The position numbers were made by a program, and so were the translations under genes. 64,000 bases of DNA from Herminiimonas sp. CN (GTDB lineage: Bacteria; Pseudomonadota; Gammaproteobacteria; Burkholderiales; Burkholderiaceae_D): positions 29,194 through 93,193 of the forward strand of contig NZ_AVCC01000003.1 of the NCBI RefSeq assembly GCF_000622895.1. Reading direction: 5' to 3'. Below, in pieces: positions 20,568 to 30,380 of the stretch; within the stretch, counting starts at the first letter, position 1, and every line of letters begins with the position of its first letter. The notes under the pieces are model-generated. The model ran no database searches, had not been told where the DNA came from, and was given only the letters and a program-made list of their open reading frames with translations.

Positions 20568-21353
20568 TTAGGATGCGTCAGCGGCGGCTGCCGGCCCCGG
20601 TGGTGATACCGGTACGGCAAGCTGGCTGGCAAAATACTGGGCTAATTCCGCCATGAATGCGGCGCCGTTTTCAGGCGGCGGGAAACGCTTGCCCAGGCGC
20701 ACCCGGTAATGCATCGGCAGACGCGGCTTTTTGAAGAGCGGCCATTGCTTGCTCAGAAACGGCGAGTCGGTTTCAATCAACACCGTCTGGATCGGCGTTT
20801 TTGCGCGGCAGGCGATCACGCCTATGCTGCCTTTCAGCGGGCCGATCGGGCGCTGCACGGTACGGGTTCCTTCCGGAAACAGCAGCAGGTGGCTGCCGCG
20901 CTGCAAGTTCTGCACCGCCTGCATGACCATCTGCCGTGGCGGAGCGTTGCTGATGTAGCGTGCCAGGCGGGCGCCGCCGCCGAGAAATATATTGCTGAGG
21001 ATGTCGGCTTTCATGATGCAGGCAACGTCCGGCAGGCGCGAGGCAATCAGGACCACATCCCATAACGAAGGGTGATTAGAGGCGATGATCAGGGATTTAT
21101 CCTTGCGCAGTGCATCCAGTTCGCGCAAGTCGAAATGGAAGCGGCCCGATAGCGTCAACGCAGCCAGAGTCAGCCGGAACACCGCCATGATCGCCAGACG
21201 CCCCAGCGCGCGCCCCAGTCGGGCCGGCAACAGCGGATGCAAAACCAGGGCAAGCAGCGACCAGAGCAGAAAAAACAGGCCGACCCAGAGCGAACCAAGG
21301 CAGCAGACCAGGTATTCGTAAGCCGTCAGCAGGTTTCTCAGACAAAATTTCAT
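20568..21353 (-). CDS. PlsC-type 1-acylglycerol-3-phosphate acyltransferase homologue
   Basis: A 261-residue membrane acyltransferase. An N-terminal hydrophobic hairpin (LGSLWVGLFFLLWSLLALVL) precedes the catalytic NHPSLWDV (HX4D) and the acceptor motif FPEGTRT. It belongs to the lysophosphatidate acyltransferase superfamily. Its position next to the GT2 gene and convergent to the polyene operon argues for a role in esterifying the polyene product rather than general phospholipid synthesis, but a housekeeping role cannot be excluded. It begins the two-gene minus-strand unit; the GT2 gene starts 26 bp downstream. Confidence 0.85.
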   Translation of the reverse strand: MKFCLRNLLTAYEYLVCCLGSLWVGLFFLLWSLLALVLHPLLPARLGRALGRLAIMAVFRLTLAALTLSGRFHFDLRELDALRKDKSLIIASNHPSLWDVVLIASRLPDVACIMKADILSNIFLGGGARLARYISNAPPRQMVMQAVQNLQRGSHLLLFPEGTRTVQRPIGPLKGSIGVIACRAKTPIQTVLIETDSPFLSKQWPLFKKPRLPMHYRVRLGKRFPPPENGAAFMAELAQYFASQLAVPVSPPGPAAAADAS

Positions 21354-21966
21354 GGTTTTACTATGTTCTGTTAGTGCGCAACGTTTGCCTGTAAAAAAGC
21401 AATGAATTCATCCTCTGCCAGATACTGCATGCCGCTGATTGCCAGCGGGCCGGATCGATAGCATGTGCTGCCGCGGATGCCGGCAGGCATGCCGCCACTG
21501 TGCGCAAATCTGGATGCCGGGTTGGTCGGAGGGAAACCGGGGCGCTGTCGAACAATGATTTCTGATTGCTGCTGTCGTTCGGCAGAAGGGTCTTTTTGAA
21601 TTCGGCATGATACAACATGAAACGGATCCTGCTGCGACTAATTCCCTGGCAAATGGCGGAGACTATTGCGCAGCATTTCTGTTCGAACGGATGCGCGCAG
21701 CCAGTGGCGTCTCAATTTTCATGCGGGCCGTGGATGCTTTGTAAAAACAATGGGGTATGCCAGAAAAACGTGATTTATAGCAAGTATTTATTGCGTAATT
21801 GAAAATACTGTCATATTTATAGGGATGGCAGAAATTGCCCTGGCGGCGCCAGGCCGGCCCGGGTTTGTGCTGGCACAGACGGTGCGTACCATTGCATTGA
21901 CTTGCCACAAGAGGCGGCGCGTCAAATGCAGCACACTTATCAAAAAAGCATGATAAGGAGCTGATC
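21354..21966. other. 613-bp intergenic region, no gene recognised
   Basis: This AT-richer gap separates the PlsC homologue from the DUF3135 gene. It contains repeat copy 3 (21751-21821). Short open frames on both strands (21361-21618 minus, 21617-21802 plus) have no ribosome site or recognisable family and are probably not genes. The last part carries ATAAGGAG before the DUF3135 start. Confidence 0.6.
21751..21821 (+). repeat. interspersed intergenic repeat, copy 3
   Basis: It begins TGGGGTATG, followed by an A-run and ACGTG, and ends GAAAATAC then CATATTTAT. Both ends match the other copies. It lies in the gap before the DUF3135 gene. Confidence 0.65.
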
Positions 21967-22299
21967 ATGAGTCTTGACGTCCACCTTCCCGACTTCGATA
22001 TGCTGGCGTCGCTGTATCGGGACGATCCGGAAGCCTTTGAAGCGTTCCGCCACCACTTGCTGGACGAGGCGGTGCATGCCGCGCCGCCGCTGCAGCGTCC
22101 CGCCCTTGAACTGCTGTTAAGCCGCATCGAGATCGCCCGCGCTGGCGCTGCCACGCCGATGGACGCGACAATCATCGCCTTTCGCCTGATGCAGGAGTCG
22201 GTGAGCCAGTTGCATACGCTCTGGCAGCAAGCACAGCAGGCGGTCGCCGGCGTGCAAGCCTCGATGCTGATTGCCCGCGTGCGCCGCTCACGCCGCTAA
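21967..22299 (+). CDS. DUF3135 family protein
   Basis: A small 110-residue soluble protein, largely helical. The N-terminus LPDFDMLASLYRDDPEAFEAFR followed by a helical core and a very basic tail (RVRRSRR) resembles DUF3135 proteins of proteobacteria, whose role is unknown. The ATG at 21967 is preceded by AAGGAG at 21955-21960. It stands alone upstream of ettA with a 262-bp gap that shows no other gene. The basic C-terminus could contact nucleic acid, but nothing else supports that. Confidence 0.75.
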   Translation: MSLDVHLPDFDMLASLYRDDPEAFEAFRHHLLDEAVHAAPPLQRPALELLLSRIEIARAGAATPMDATIIAFRLMQESVSQLHTLWQQAQQAVAGVQASMLIARVRRSRR

Positions 22300-22561
22300 T
22301 TCGATTGCATGCGTAACCGCGCTTTTGCTCGGTTTCTCTCGCCGGGCCCGGATGCGGCGGCGCCTGCGTGCGCACTGCAAGCGAGGGGCTCCGGTTTCAA
22401 CTTTATGCATTCGTTTTGGATCTGGCGTTGCAGCAGATCGCCACGCCGACTATACCGGCCGGGCAGCCATCGGTTATCCTTGCGGTCGTTCCAATAACAT
22501 CAGGGCCGCGCACTATTTGCATTTTCCCGCGCGCCCGCAACCTGCAAAAGACCCCGAAACC

Positions 22562-24229
<1,668 letters not shown>

Positions 24230-24263
24230 TTGCGTAGGGCGTAGTGGCGCAGGGTGTTATGGC

Positions 24264-24344
24264 GTAGGGCGGATGAGCGCAGCGTTATCCGCCGTATGTT
24301 TTACAGCAGTAACCGGCGGAAGGCGCTGCGCTTTTCCGCCCTAC
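24264..24344. repeat. pair of inverted GTAG-type REP palindromes (class A)
   Basis: The first REP (24264-24293) begins GTAGGGCGGATGAGCGCAGC and closes with ATCCGCC. The second (24315-24344) is the same unit in inverse orientation, beginning GTAGGGCGGAAAAGCGCAGC on the minus strand. Each has the GTAG head and GGCGGA...TCCGCC stem typical of REP sequences. Upstream, 24232-24263 holds further GCGTAGGG-like fragments. The pair lies just after ettA and may act as a transcript-end stabiliser. Confidence 0.75.
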
Positions 24345-24366
24345 ATACGCATTATTTAAAAAAACA

Positions 24367-24443
24367 TGGGTATATGAAAAAGTAACATGTTTATCGCATA
24401 TTTTATATGCGATAAGAAATAATACATACCTATGTATATAATA
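24367..24443 (+). repeat. interspersed intergenic repeat, copy 4
   Basis: It begins TGGGTATATG, has an internal inverted repeat (TCGCATA and TATGCGA), and ends AAATAATAC then GTATATAATA. It lies directly upstream of the DUF2721 gene, between it and the REP pair. Confidence 0.65.
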
Positions 24444-24478
24444 AATAACATTAACGGTAATGCAGGAAGGCAAGCGCC

Positions 24479-24928
24479 ATGAACATCCAGCTCAGCGATG
24501 TCAGCCACATCATCCAGCTCTCGATTGCGCCGGTTTTCCTGCTGAGCGGCATCGCGCCGCAGTTGATCGTGCTGACCAACCGGCTGGCGCGCATCATCGA
24601 CCGTTCGCGCAAGCTGGAAGACTGGCTGCTGCATGCCGAGCCGGCAGCCAAAGCCGAATATCTGGCCGAAATCGGAATACTGTACCGGCGCGCGCATCAG
24701 ATCAATTATGCGATCACCTTCAGCACCGCCTGTGCGTTGCTGGTGAGTCTGATCATCATGGCGCTGTTCATCGGCGATGCGCTGGGGCTGGCGCTGGATC
24801 GCCTGATTGCGGTGCTGTTCGTGGTGGCGATGCTGGCGCTGATCGGCAGCTATTCGTTCCTGCTGCGCGAAATCTTCATCGCCACCCGGTCGCTGTCGAT
24901 GCGGCACATGCTCAAATACCGGCCGTAA
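24479..24928 (+). CDS. DUF2721 family membrane protein
   Basis: A 149-residue integral membrane protein. The N-terminal segment SIAPVFLLSGIAPQLIVLTNRLARIIDRSR, a connecting helix (LLHAEPAAKAEYLAEIGILYRRAHQIN) and two C-terminal membrane helices (ACALLVSLIIMALFIGD, LIAVLFVVAMLALIGSYSF) are the recognisable pattern of DUF2721. The function is unknown. AGGAAGG stands just upstream of the ATG at 24479. It is preceded by repeat copy 4, which must contribute to its 5' untranslated region or promoter. Confidence 0.82.
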   Translation: MNIQLSDVSHIIQLSIAPVFLLSGIAPQLIVLTNRLARIIDRSRKLEDWLLHAEPAAKAEYLAEIGILYRRAHQINYAITFSTACALLVSLIIMALFIGDALGLALDRLIAVLFVVAMLALIGSYSFLLREIFIATRSLSMRHMLKYRP

Positions 24929-24940
24929 CAAAACGGCGGT

Positions 24941-25804
24941 TCAATCCGTGTGCGGGCGCAACGCGCCGGGAATCCGGTATTGCGTCAGGCCGTCGTGGTC
25001 GAGCCAGCGCCGGGTGCTGCGGGCCGCGCGCTCGATCAGATCGCCGGCCTGCGAAAAGTCATACGGCGATACCGCCAGCGGGCACAAGGGCGGCACCGTG
25101 AATACCGCGACCCGGTCTGCCAGCAGCTCCAGATCCTGCACCAGCTGGTGCGCAATCAGCATGTTCAGCGCGTGCAGCGCGCAGCCTATCGCGCTGGCCG
25201 GCGGCGCCGTCATTGCGCAGGCATAGCCGGTCGGCAGCACGATCAGCCGGCTGGCGCCCAAGTTCACCGCAGCCATGACCGGAGTGTTGCTGGCGATGGC
25301 GCCGTCGATCAGGTAATTGTCGCCGAGCAGCACTGCCGGGTACACCGCGGGAATCGCGCAACTGGCCAGTATCGCGTCGACCGCCGGCCCGCTGGAAAGC
25401 CGGACCGAGCTGCCGTGCAATTGTTCGGTGGCCATGACATGCACCGGGATTGCGGCTTCTTCCAGCCGCCGGTACGGCAGGTGGAACTCGATCAGCCGGC
25501 GCAGGCCGGATGCTTCGACCAGCGAGGACGCATGGGAAAACAGGCCGGCGATCCGGCCCAGGCTGACCGGAAACACATCGCGCCGCTTGAGCTGGCACCA
25601 GATCTGTTCGAGTCGGGCGACGCCGTCGAGGGTCGGATTGCCGGCGAAATACGCGCAATTGAGCGCCCCGACCGAAGCCCCCACCACCAGATCGGGGATG
25701 ATGCCGTGTTCCACCAGCGCCCGCAGCATGCCGACCTGAATCGCGCCGAAGCTGCCGCCGCCGGCGAATACGAAAGCGGTCTTTCCTGTTGTCGTGTCCG
25801 TCAT
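24941..25804 (-). CDS. patatin-like phospholipase (RssA-like)
   Basis: A 287-residue serine hydrolase of the patatin family. The oxyanion-hole glycines GGGSFGAIQ, the nucleophile elbow GASVG and the catalytic-dyad DG motif (LIDGAIASNTP) are all present. No signal peptide, so it is cytosolic or membrane-peripheral. It would hydrolyse acyl esters of lipids; the physiological substrate is unknown. The start at 25804 (MTDTTTGKTAFVF) is preceded by GGGGCGG; a longer frame reaches 25825. Convergent with the DUF2721 gene, ending 12 bp from it. Confidence 0.88.
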   Translation of the reverse strand: MTDTTTGKTAFVFAGGGSFGAIQVGMLRALVEHGIIPDLVVGASVGALNCAYFAGNPTLDGVARLEQIWCQLKRRDVFPVSLGRIAGLFSHASSLVEASGLRRLIEFHLPYRRLEEAAIPVHVMATEQLHGSSVRLSSGPAVDAILASCAIPAVYPAVLLGDNYLIDGAIASNTPVMAAVNLGASRLIVLPTGYACAMTAPPASAIGCALHALNMLIAHQLVQDLELLADRVAVFTVPPLCPLAVSPYDFSQAGDLIERAARSTRRWLDHDGLTQYRIPGALRPHTD

Positions 25805-26009
25805 TTCCGCCCCAGAATGGCGCAATCCATCTATCTTTCATCATAGGGCATTCAGGCCCGATTATCGATTGCTGCGGCAGTGCGCGGCACGCGCTGTTTG
25901 CCAAATTGGTTTGAATTGACGCGCATCAAAAACATTTGCCGGAACGCGCACAGACTGTTCTGAGCAGGGTTCCAATATCGACTGGATTGCATTGCCAGAG
26001 GAGATGGCC

Positions 26010-26435
26010 ATGAGCTATGAAGACGACGATCGCGATACGTACGGGATGTACAAGAGCGATACCGGCAAGGGCCCCGGACCTGAGCTGATGGGCGCACACA
26101 CGCTCATCGGGACCGATGTCTATAACGACAAGGACGAAGAGCTGGGCGACATCAAGGAAATCATGCTGGACATGCGCACCGGCAGGGTAAGTTATGCGGT
26201 GCTGGCGTTCGGCAGCTTTTTGGGAATGGGCGAAAAACTGTTCGCGGTGCCGTGGAATGCATTGAAGCTCAATACTTTCAACCAGCATTTCATCCTGAAA
26301 ATCGATAAGGAGCGCTTCAAAAACGCGCCGGGATTCGATCCGGATCACTGGCCGGATATGGCTAGCCCGGCATGGATCGACAAGATTCATACCTATTACG
26401 GCACCCAGCCTTATTCGGATGATCCTGGCATCTGA
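26010..26435 (+). CDS. PRC-barrel domain protein
   Basis: A 141-residue acidic protein with a PRC-barrel domain (about residues 25-90: LMGAHTLIGTDVYNDKDEELG, then RVSYAVLAFGSFLGMGEKLFAVPW). The C-terminus is a tail with several aromatic residues. PRC-barrel proteins of this type are often stress-induced and found near other small envelope proteins, as here. AGAGGA lies just before the ATG at 26010; ATG at 26004 and TTG at 25992 are alternatives. It is followed by DUF3309, CHRD and other small genes on the same strand. Confidence 0.85.
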   Translation: MSYEDDDRDTYGMYKSDTGKGPGPELMGAHTLIGTDVYNDKDEELGDIKEIMLDMRTGRVSYAVLAFGSFLGMGEKLFAVPWNALKLNTFNQHFILKIDKERFKNAPGFDPDHWPDMASPAWIDKIHTYYGTQPYSDDPGI

Positions 26436-26570
26436 TTTTGCATGCGGAATTGGATCAAGCACATCGAATATCGATCACGGTCGTGCGGTTTCATGAGTGC
26501 ATTATGTACCTGCTTTGAAAAACATGCCGATGGGCTGCTGTCGGCTATCCAATAAATAGAGGAGGCCATC

Positions 26571-26729
26571 ATGAGTATCGGAACCATCCTGCTGATCGTC
26601 TTGATCCTGATCCTGATCGGCGCGCTGCCGAGCTGGCCGCACAGCCAAGGCTGGGGCTATTTCCCGAGCGGAATTATTGGCATTGTGGTCGTGGTTCTGC
26701 TCATCCTGCTGCTGCTGGGGCGGCTCTGA
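26571..26729 (+). CDS. DUF3309 small membrane protein (52 aa)
   Basis: A very small protein of 52 residues. It reads MSIGTILLIVLILILIGALP, then a short loop SWPHSQGWGYFPSG and a second helix ending LLLLGRL. This is the DUF3309 pattern: two hydrophobic helices flanking a WPHS...GWGYFPSG loop. Function unknown. A strong GAGGAGG sits eight bases before the ATG. It lies between the PRC-barrel gene and the CHRD lipoprotein gene, on the same strand. Confidence 0.88.
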   Translation: MSIGTILLIVLILILIGALPSWPHSQGWGYFPSGIIGIVVVVLLILLLLGRL

Positions 26730-26764
26730 AGCCGGGGCCATTTTTTAACCGATGGAGGATGCGC

Positions 26765-27298
26765 ATGAATACCCTTTCAAGCAAACTGGCGCCTGCCTTG
26801 TTAAGCGCGCTAACCGTTATGGCGGCGGCCGGCTGTGCTTCCACTTCCAGCACGGGCATGCACGATGAACGCATGCAAGGCATGTACGGCGACCACATGC
26901 AAGGCACGTACGGCGACAATGTGCATGGCATGCCAGGCGGCATGATGATGGGCAGGTCCAGCGTCAGACTGGATGGCAGCCATGAAGTACCTCCGGTCAA
27001 CAGCGCCGCCATTGGCAGGAGCACGATTACGGTGTCGGCGGATAAAGCGGTACGCGGCAGCATCATGACCCAGGGCATCGACGCGACGGCTGCCCATATC
27101 CATGAGGGCGCTGCCGGCGTCAACGGCCCGGTTATCATTCCGCTGGCAAAAAATGCCGACAACGCATGGGCAGTCCCGGCAGGCGCGTTGCTGACCGATG
27201 CCCAATACGCCAGTTATATGTCCGGCAACCTGTACGTCAACGTTCACAGTGCAGCCCATCCGGGGGGTGAAATTCGGGCCCAGTTGGCTCCCAAATAA
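26765..27298 (+). CDS. CHRD-domain lipoprotein
   Basis: A 177-residue exported protein. The signal sequence ends in AAAGC, a lipobox, so the mature protein should be a lipoprotein. A Met/Gly-rich linker contains an imperfect 24-nt tandem duplication (26873-26896 and 26897-26920, encoding MQGMYGDH and MQGTYGDN). The CHRD domain follows (VRLDGSHEVPPVNSAA, AAHIHEGAAGVNGPVI, NLYVNVHSAAHPGGEIRAQL). CHRD domains occur in chordin and in many bacterial secreted proteins; their role in bacteria is not known. The start at 26765 is chosen for GGAGG at the right distance; ATG at 26759 is too close. Confidence 0.88.
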   Translation: MNTLSSKLAPALLSALTVMAAAGCASTSSTGMHDERMQGMYGDHMQGTYGDNVHGMPGGMMMGRSSVRLDGSHEVPPVNSAAIGRSTITVSADKAVRGSIMTQGIDATAAHIHEGAAGVNGPVIIPLAKNADNAWAVPAGALLTDAQYASYMSGNLYVNVHSAAHPGGEIRAQLAPK

Positions 27299-27325
27299 TT
27301 CTGTGCAAGCCAACGGAGCATCGTC

Positions 27326-27649
27326 ATGGATCAGGTCCCGGAGCCACCACCCACCGCACAGGAACTGGATGCGCTGATGCAGAGAATCGATGCTGGCGAA
27401 GGCAGCTTCGCCCCTCTGAGCGACGAACAGCGCAGTCAGTTAAAGGCCAGCCTGAGCGAAGAATGGATCGCCGCCTTTCTGGATAAATACCCGGTGCCGA
27501 TGGCGCTGGCAGCGGCAATCAGCGAATATCGCGCGATAGAAGCGGGAGCGCGATACCCGAACCTGCCGGAAAATGTGCGCGAAGACATCTTGCTGGAGTT
27601 TAATGAGCATCACGGCGAGGGCGGCCCCGATCACTGGTCAACGGTTTAA
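27326..27649 (+). CDS. hypothetical protein (107 aa)
   Basis: An acidic 107-residue protein with no signal or membrane segment. It opens with a proline-rich stretch (MDQVPEPPPTAQELDALMQ) and is otherwise helical (SDEQRSQLKASLSEEWIAAFL, VPMALAAAISEYRAIEAG). CGGAG precedes the ATG. It is probably cotranscribed with the CHRD gene, 27 bp upstream. I do not recognise a family. Confidence 0.65.
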   Translation: MDQVPEPPPTAQELDALMQRIDAGEGSFAPLSDEQRSQLKASLSEEWIAAFLDKYPVPMALAAAISEYRAIEAGARYPNLPENVREDILLEFNEHHGEGGPDHWSTV

Positions 27650-27705
27650 GATCCGGCGCCCGGCTGCCTGCTTGTTTAGCGACATTCTTTGGCCGGGCTG
27701 TACGC

Positions 27706-28281
27706 ATGACATACTTTTTCCTTCTTTTGGCGATCACTTGTAGCGCACTGGTATTGACCAAGGAAGGCGTGTCGAACGGCAGTGTCGAGGTCAGCGTCAG
27801 ACGCAACCGCAAAAGAGGCCGCATCTTGTTCGAGATTCAGGCGCAGGGCTTGATCCGCGCCACGCCGCAACAGACTTGGGCGGTGTTGACCGATTACGGC
27901 CGCTTGTCGGAGTTTGTGCCCGGCCTGCTATCGTCGAAATTGCTGTCGCGCCGTGGCAATGAAGTCGTCATCGAACAACAGGGCAGTATCGGCTTCGTGT
28001 TCGTGCGGCAAGCGATTCATCTGGTGGTACGCGTGACCGAGCAGCCCTTTTCAAGGCTCGACGTGGCGCTGCTGGCGGGCGACATGAGGCACTATGCCTC
28101 GCGCTGGGAACTGGCAGCGTCGCCATTGGACGGCGGCACCCGGATTGCCTACCGCGGTAGCCTGGAGCCGGATTTTTTCGTGCCCTTGCTGCTGGGGCGC
28201 GCGATAGTGCAGGCCGATGTGCAGAAGATGCTGGCGGCGGTGGTGGCCGAAGTCGAGCGGCGTTCCGGCGCGAGTCGCTAG
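27706..28281 (+). CDS. SRPBCC-fold (polyketide cyclase/dehydrase-like) protein
   Basis: A 191-residue protein with an N-terminal hydrophobic segment (FFLLLAITCSALVL), either a signal or an anchor. A START/SRPBCC domain follows: ATPQQTWAVLTDYGRLSEFVPGL, then SIGFVFVRQAIHLVVRV, and SPLDGGTRIAYRGSLEPDFFVP. Such domains bind hydrophobic ligands. The family is assigned with fair confidence; ligand and role are unknown. It follows the 107-residue gene by 56 bp. Its 3' end precedes a small lipoprotein gene. Confidence 0.78.
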   Translation: MTYFFLLLAITCSALVLTKEGVSNGSVEVSVRRNRKRGRILFEIQAQGLIRATPQQTWAVLTDYGRLSEFVPGLLSSKLLSRRGNEVVIEQQGSIGFVFVRQAIHLVVRVTEQPFSRLDVALLAGDMRHYASRWELAASPLDGGTRIAYRGSLEPDFFVPLLLGRAIVQADVQKMLAAVVAEVERRSGASR

Positions 28282-28381
28282 CGCGCCAATCGGGACCGGC
28301 CGGCGCGATCCGGATGCAATATTTCGCTTTTCCGGCGCTACAGGATAAAATCGGCTGATCCAATTCTTTTCTGACGTCAAC

Positions 28382-28729
28382 ATGCACATTCGATTCTGGT
28401 ACGTTCTTGGCGTTGCGCTGGCAACGAGTCTGACGTTGTCTTCCTGTGAGCGGCTGGGGATTGCCGATCCGGTCAAGGAGTCGGCCGGCCGCGATGCGGA
28501 ATCCAGCGCTACCGGAGGCGCCTGCCGTCACGCCGGGCGGGCGATTGAAGATTGTTATGCGCGCAATCCCGAGGCCAAACGGGCTGCGGTTTTCAGCGGC
28601 TGGAAGGAGATGGACGGCTATATGCGCGAAAACAAGATTGAGGTCATCAAGCCGGAAGTCAAGCCGGAAGCGACCTTGCCTGCGGCCCAGGCAGCCGGGC
28701 TTGCGCCAAAGGAGGCAATTGTCAATTAA
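28382..28729 (+). CDS. small lipoprotein of unknown function (115 aa)
   Basis: The N-terminus has a charged start, a hydrophobic stretch (WYVLGVALATSLT) and the lipobox LSSC, predicting a lipoprotein of about 91 residues after cleavage. The mature part has one cysteine pair (GGACRHAGRAIEDCYARN) that could form a disulfide and a C-terminal proline/lysine region (VIKPEVKPEATLP). No family recognised. There is no strong ribosome site in front of the ATG, but codon use and the clean lipobox support it. Confidence 0.65.
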   Translation: MHIRFWYVLGVALATSLTLSSCERLGIADPVKESAGRDAESSATGGACRHAGRAIEDCYARNPEAKRAAVFSGWKEMDGYMRENKIEVIKPEVKPEATLPAAQAAGLAPKEAIVN

Positions 28730-28828
28730 CCGGAGTTTCGGTCGCGGCCAGCACCGTCCTGCGCCGTCATCCAATAACGTGCAACGGCAGTCGTTGCGAT
28801 CCGCCGACCACACCCAGCGCATCGGAAC

Positions 28829-29761
28829 GTGATGCCGCCATCCATGACAGAACTCCCTGAAGACCACGAGCACGATGCCCCGCACGCGCAGCAGGCGGCG
28901 CGGCGCAGCGTTTTGGTCAGCGTCTTTGTTAACCTGATCCTGACCGCGCTGCAGGTCGCGACCGGCCTGTTGGCCGGTTCGCAGGCACTGATTGCCGACG
29001 GCATCCATTCGCTGTCGGATTTGCTGTCCGATTTCGTGGTCCTGCTAGCTAGCCACCACAGCAGCAAGGCGGCCGACGCCGACCATCATTATGGCCATCA
29101 CCGCTATGAAAATGCGGCCTCGCTGGTGCTGGGCGGGCTGTTGCTGGCGGTCGGCCTGGGCATGTTGTGGTCGGCCTTCATCAAGATCGAATCTCCACAC
29201 ACGATTGCCCAGGTTCATATGGTTGCCCTGTACGTGGCGTTGGGCGCCTTGTTGGCCAAGGAATTACTGTTTCGTTACATGCTGGCGATTGCCAAACGGC
29301 TGCGCTCCTCGCTGCTGGTAGCCAATGCATGGCATGCCCGTTCGGATGCGGCGTCTTCGCTGGTGGTGGCGATCGGGATCGGCGGCAACCTGCTGGGTTT
29401 TGCGCTGCTCGATCCGATCGCCGCGCTGGTGGTCGGTCTGATGGTGACCCGGATGGGCGCCATCTTTGCCTGGAATGCCTTGCACGATCTGATGGATCGC
29501 GCGGTGTCGGCAGAAGAGATCGCCGCCATCGAGCAGACGTTGCGCCAGACTCCCGGCGTGCTCGGCTTGCACGATCTGCGTACGCGCCGGGTCGGCGATC
29601 TGGCCATCGTCGATGTGCATCTGGAGCTGGATGCCGGCATGACCGTGGTGCAAGGCCACGATATTGCAGTCGATGCGCGCCGGCGGGTGATGGCGCACCA
29701 TGACGTGCTCAATGTGATGACCCACGTCGATCCGGTGGTGCCGAAAACGCGCAGCGCCTGA
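28829..29761 (+). CDS. cation diffusion facilitator (metal efflux) protein
   Basis: A 310-residue CDF family transporter with six membrane helices. The metal-transport site residues appear in ALIADGIHSLSDLLSDF (the D...HxxxD pattern) and in HHYGHHRYE between helices, and a second pair in ANAWHARSDAASS. The cytoplasmic C-terminal domain has GVLGLHDLRTRRVGD and VQGHDIAVDARRRVMAHHDVLNV. It should export Zn2+, Fe2+ or a similar divalent ion in exchange for protons. The histidine-rich N-terminus (EDHEHDAPHAQ) may bind metal. Alternative starts at 28832 and 28844 cannot be excluded. Confidence 0.9.
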   Translation: MMPPSMTELPEDHEHDAPHAQQAARRSVLVSVFVNLILTALQVATGLLAGSQALIADGIHSLSDLLSDFVVLLASHHSSKAADADHHYGHHRYENAASLVLGGLLLAVGLGMLWSAFIKIESPHTIAQVHMVALYVALGALLAKELLFRYMLAIAKRLRSSLLVANAWHARSDAASSLVVAIGIGGNLLGFALLDPIAALVVGLMVTRMGAIFAWNALHDLMDRAVSAEEIAAIEQTLRQTPGVLGLHDLRTRRVGDLAIVDVHLELDAGMTVVQGHDIAVDARRRVMAHHDVLNVMTHVDPVVPKTRSA

Positions 29762-29883
29762 TCCTTGGTAGCTTCCGCTTACAAATGCAGCGCGCATGTA
29801 ACACCTGAAACCCGTTCGCCGGACCTACCATAGGCGGAAAGTGCAGGCATCCTGCCGCAGCACCGGAAAGAAGAGGGTTCATT

Positions 29884-30369
29884 ATGAAAAAACAGCATGT
29901 TTTATTGGTCTGCGCGTTCCTGGCCGGCCTCGGTTTCGGCCTGCCTGCCGGAGCCGAACCGCCGCCTTGGGCTCCGGCCCACGGCTACCGTTCCCAGCAC
30001 GCGCATCGCTATGTGTATTACCCGGCGCGCCAGGTATATTACGCACCGGAGACGCGCTCATGGTTCTGGTTCAGCGGCGGCAACTGGCAGGCCGGCGTGA
30101 CGCTGCCGAGCCAATACCAGGCGTATGTCAGCAGCGGCGGAGTGTCGATCTCGCTCAATGCCAGCCGTCCGTATATCCAGCACGTCTATGTGGAAGAGCA
30201 TTACGGCCGCCCCTGGCGCGCCGAGCACCGGCATGAAAGGCGCGGGCGCGAAGAATGGCGCCATAACGGTCATAACGATCAGCGCGGCTACGATGGCGAT
30301 CATGGCCGGAATGATGACAGGCGCGATGGCGGCCGCGGCAACGGCCATGGACATGGCCGCCAGGATTAA
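29884..30369 (+). CDS. secreted His/Gly/Arg-rich protein of unknown function
   Basis: A 161-residue exported protein with a clear signal peptide (MKKQHVLLVCAFLAGLGFG, cleavage near PAGA-EPPP). The mature N-terminal half is Tyr/Pro-rich (YRSQHAHRYVYYPARQVYY) and has a WFWFSGGNW motif seen in small periplasmic or outer-membrane proteins. The C-terminal third is charged and low-complexity (repeated HNGHNDQRGYDGDHGRND). The histidines could bind metal; the neighbouring gene is a metal exporter, but any link is speculation. AGAGGG lies before the ATG. It converges with the DUF2520-type gene, 11 bp apart. Confidence 0.75.
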   Translation: MKKQHVLLVCAFLAGLGFGLPAGAEPPPWAPAHGYRSQHAHRYVYYPARQVYYAPETRSWFWFSGGNWQAGVTLPSQYQAYVSSGGVSISLNASRPYIQHVYVEEHYGRPWRAEHRHERRGREEWRHNGHNDQRGYDGDHGRNDDRRDGGRGNGHGHGRQD

Positions 30370-30380
30370 CTGAAATCCTG

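Noticed and set aside
21361..21802. Two short frames, one per strand, in the gap after the PlsC gene
   Set aside because: No ribosome sites, no recognisable family, and the plus-strand one runs into repeat copy 3.
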